Assembly (NCBI GenBank): GCA_001929475.1
Contig: LXFE01001575.1
Coordinates: forward strand, 322 to 29,368
Length of the DNA stretch: 29,047 nucleotides
Direction: 5' to 3'
Source: Neolecta irregularis DAH-3
Taxonomy: Eukaryota > Ascomycota > Neolectomycetes > Neolectales > Neolectaceae
Part shown: piece by piece, positions 28,788 through 29,047 of the stretch
How the letters are laid out: each line of letters opens with the position of its first letter
Position numbering within the stretch: position 1 is the first letter of the stretch
Program-made: the position numbers and the translations under genes
The notes under the pieces: generated by a model
The model's input: the letters and a program-made list of their open reading frames with translations, nothing else
Told to the model about the DNA's origin: nothing
Databases searched by the model: none

Positions 28788-29047
28788 CTTTTGAATTTGA
28801 CTCAAATTTCATTCAAATGGAAATTTGATCTGAAAGTAAGAGTATATAAAAGATTGCTGGTGTAGGTATGTTTTGAAATCCAATAGGGTATAGAAACCTA
28901 ATGCATTTTACGAGGTCGTACGCTCCCGTTTGATAATTAATGGATCGCAAGCGCATAATATTTTGACAACTCTTTCAAATTAGGGTGCGTTCGCCAGCCA
29001 CTATTTTGACCCAAAAATGACATATTGACGTAATTTTCCATATTCCA
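28788..29047. other. 3' flank of CGR1, no gene seen
   Basis: An imperfect palindrome caaatttcatt/atggaaatttg (28803-28827) follows the CGR1 stop and may mark its 3' end. TATA-like tatataaaag at 28843 has only a two-codon ATG frame after it. The remainder shows no supported feature. Confidence 0.4.

Noticed and set aside
28983-29047. Tc1/mariner-like terminal repeat (gggtgcgttcgccagcc)
   Set aside because: Only one end would lie in the window, so it cannot be supported.
1-29047. CRISPR array, bacterial operon or rRNA genes
   Set aside because: Spliceosomal introns and fungal genes throughout; no regularly spaced direct repeats with unique spacers and no rRNA motif.

Overview
This window is nuclear DNA from a compact-genome fungus. 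The evidence is a set of fungal housekeeping genes (NOP14, NOC4, IND1, an inositol monophosphatase, NTE1, SPT2, CYS3, HPM1, a SET/MYND protein, an Sds3/Dep1-like protein, CGR1) plus a fungal GPI-anchored Kre9/Knh1-domain protein. Nearly every gene is broken by tiny introns. I resolved about 45 of them by protein frame; almost all are 29-44 nt with GT...AG ends and a YTNAY-like branch motif just before the acceptor. Intergenic gaps are often only 57-160 bp. I cannot name the species. The introns are shorter than is typical for filamentous ascomycetes and recall Taphrinomycotina or other intron-miniaturised fungi, but that is only an inference.

Layout. 1-1304 (-): 5' part of NOP14, running off the left edge. 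1524-2633 (+): an unknown secreted protein sharing a short promoter with NOP14. 2768-4530 (-): NOC4, the binding partner of NOP14 in the small-subunit processome. 4632-5742 (+): IND1, mitochondrial Fe-S factor for complex I, with one abnormal splice donor. 5756-6721 (-): inositol monophosphatase. 7042-10957 (+): NTE1 phospholipase. 11108-12276 (+): SPT2 histone chaperone. 12277-13441: repeat-bearing spacer with a G-rich minisatellite and transposon-like debris. 13442-14753 (+): CYS3. 14814-15784 (-): HPM1 histidine methyltransferase.

From about 15.8 to 24.6 kb the character changes to an accessory island. It is gene-poor, AT-rich and full of short repeats, an hAT-like MITE, hairpin-bearing LTR-like fragments and GGCCCA-rich pieces. 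It carries at least three intact lineage-specific secreted-protein genes (16395-17735 +; 20510-21076 -; 21830-23198 -) and one decayed relative (19294-20042 -). Two of them share a four-cysteine PAN/apple-like module. One is built from tandemly duplicated exon-intron units. Two share a conserved promoter block of about 130 bp. This family is the strongest candidate for undescribed biology here.

From 24.6 kb housekeeping-type genes return. 24638-25300 (-) is the GPI-anchored cell-wall protein, divergent from a SMYD-like SET/MYND methyltransferase at 25465-27024 (+), whose 3' end is tandemly repeated past its stop codon. 27227-28314 (-) is the Sds3/Dep1-like Rpd3-complex subunit, divergent over 57 bp from CGR1 at 28372-28787 (+). 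Three genes (NOP14, NOC4, CGR1) serve ribosome biogenesis.
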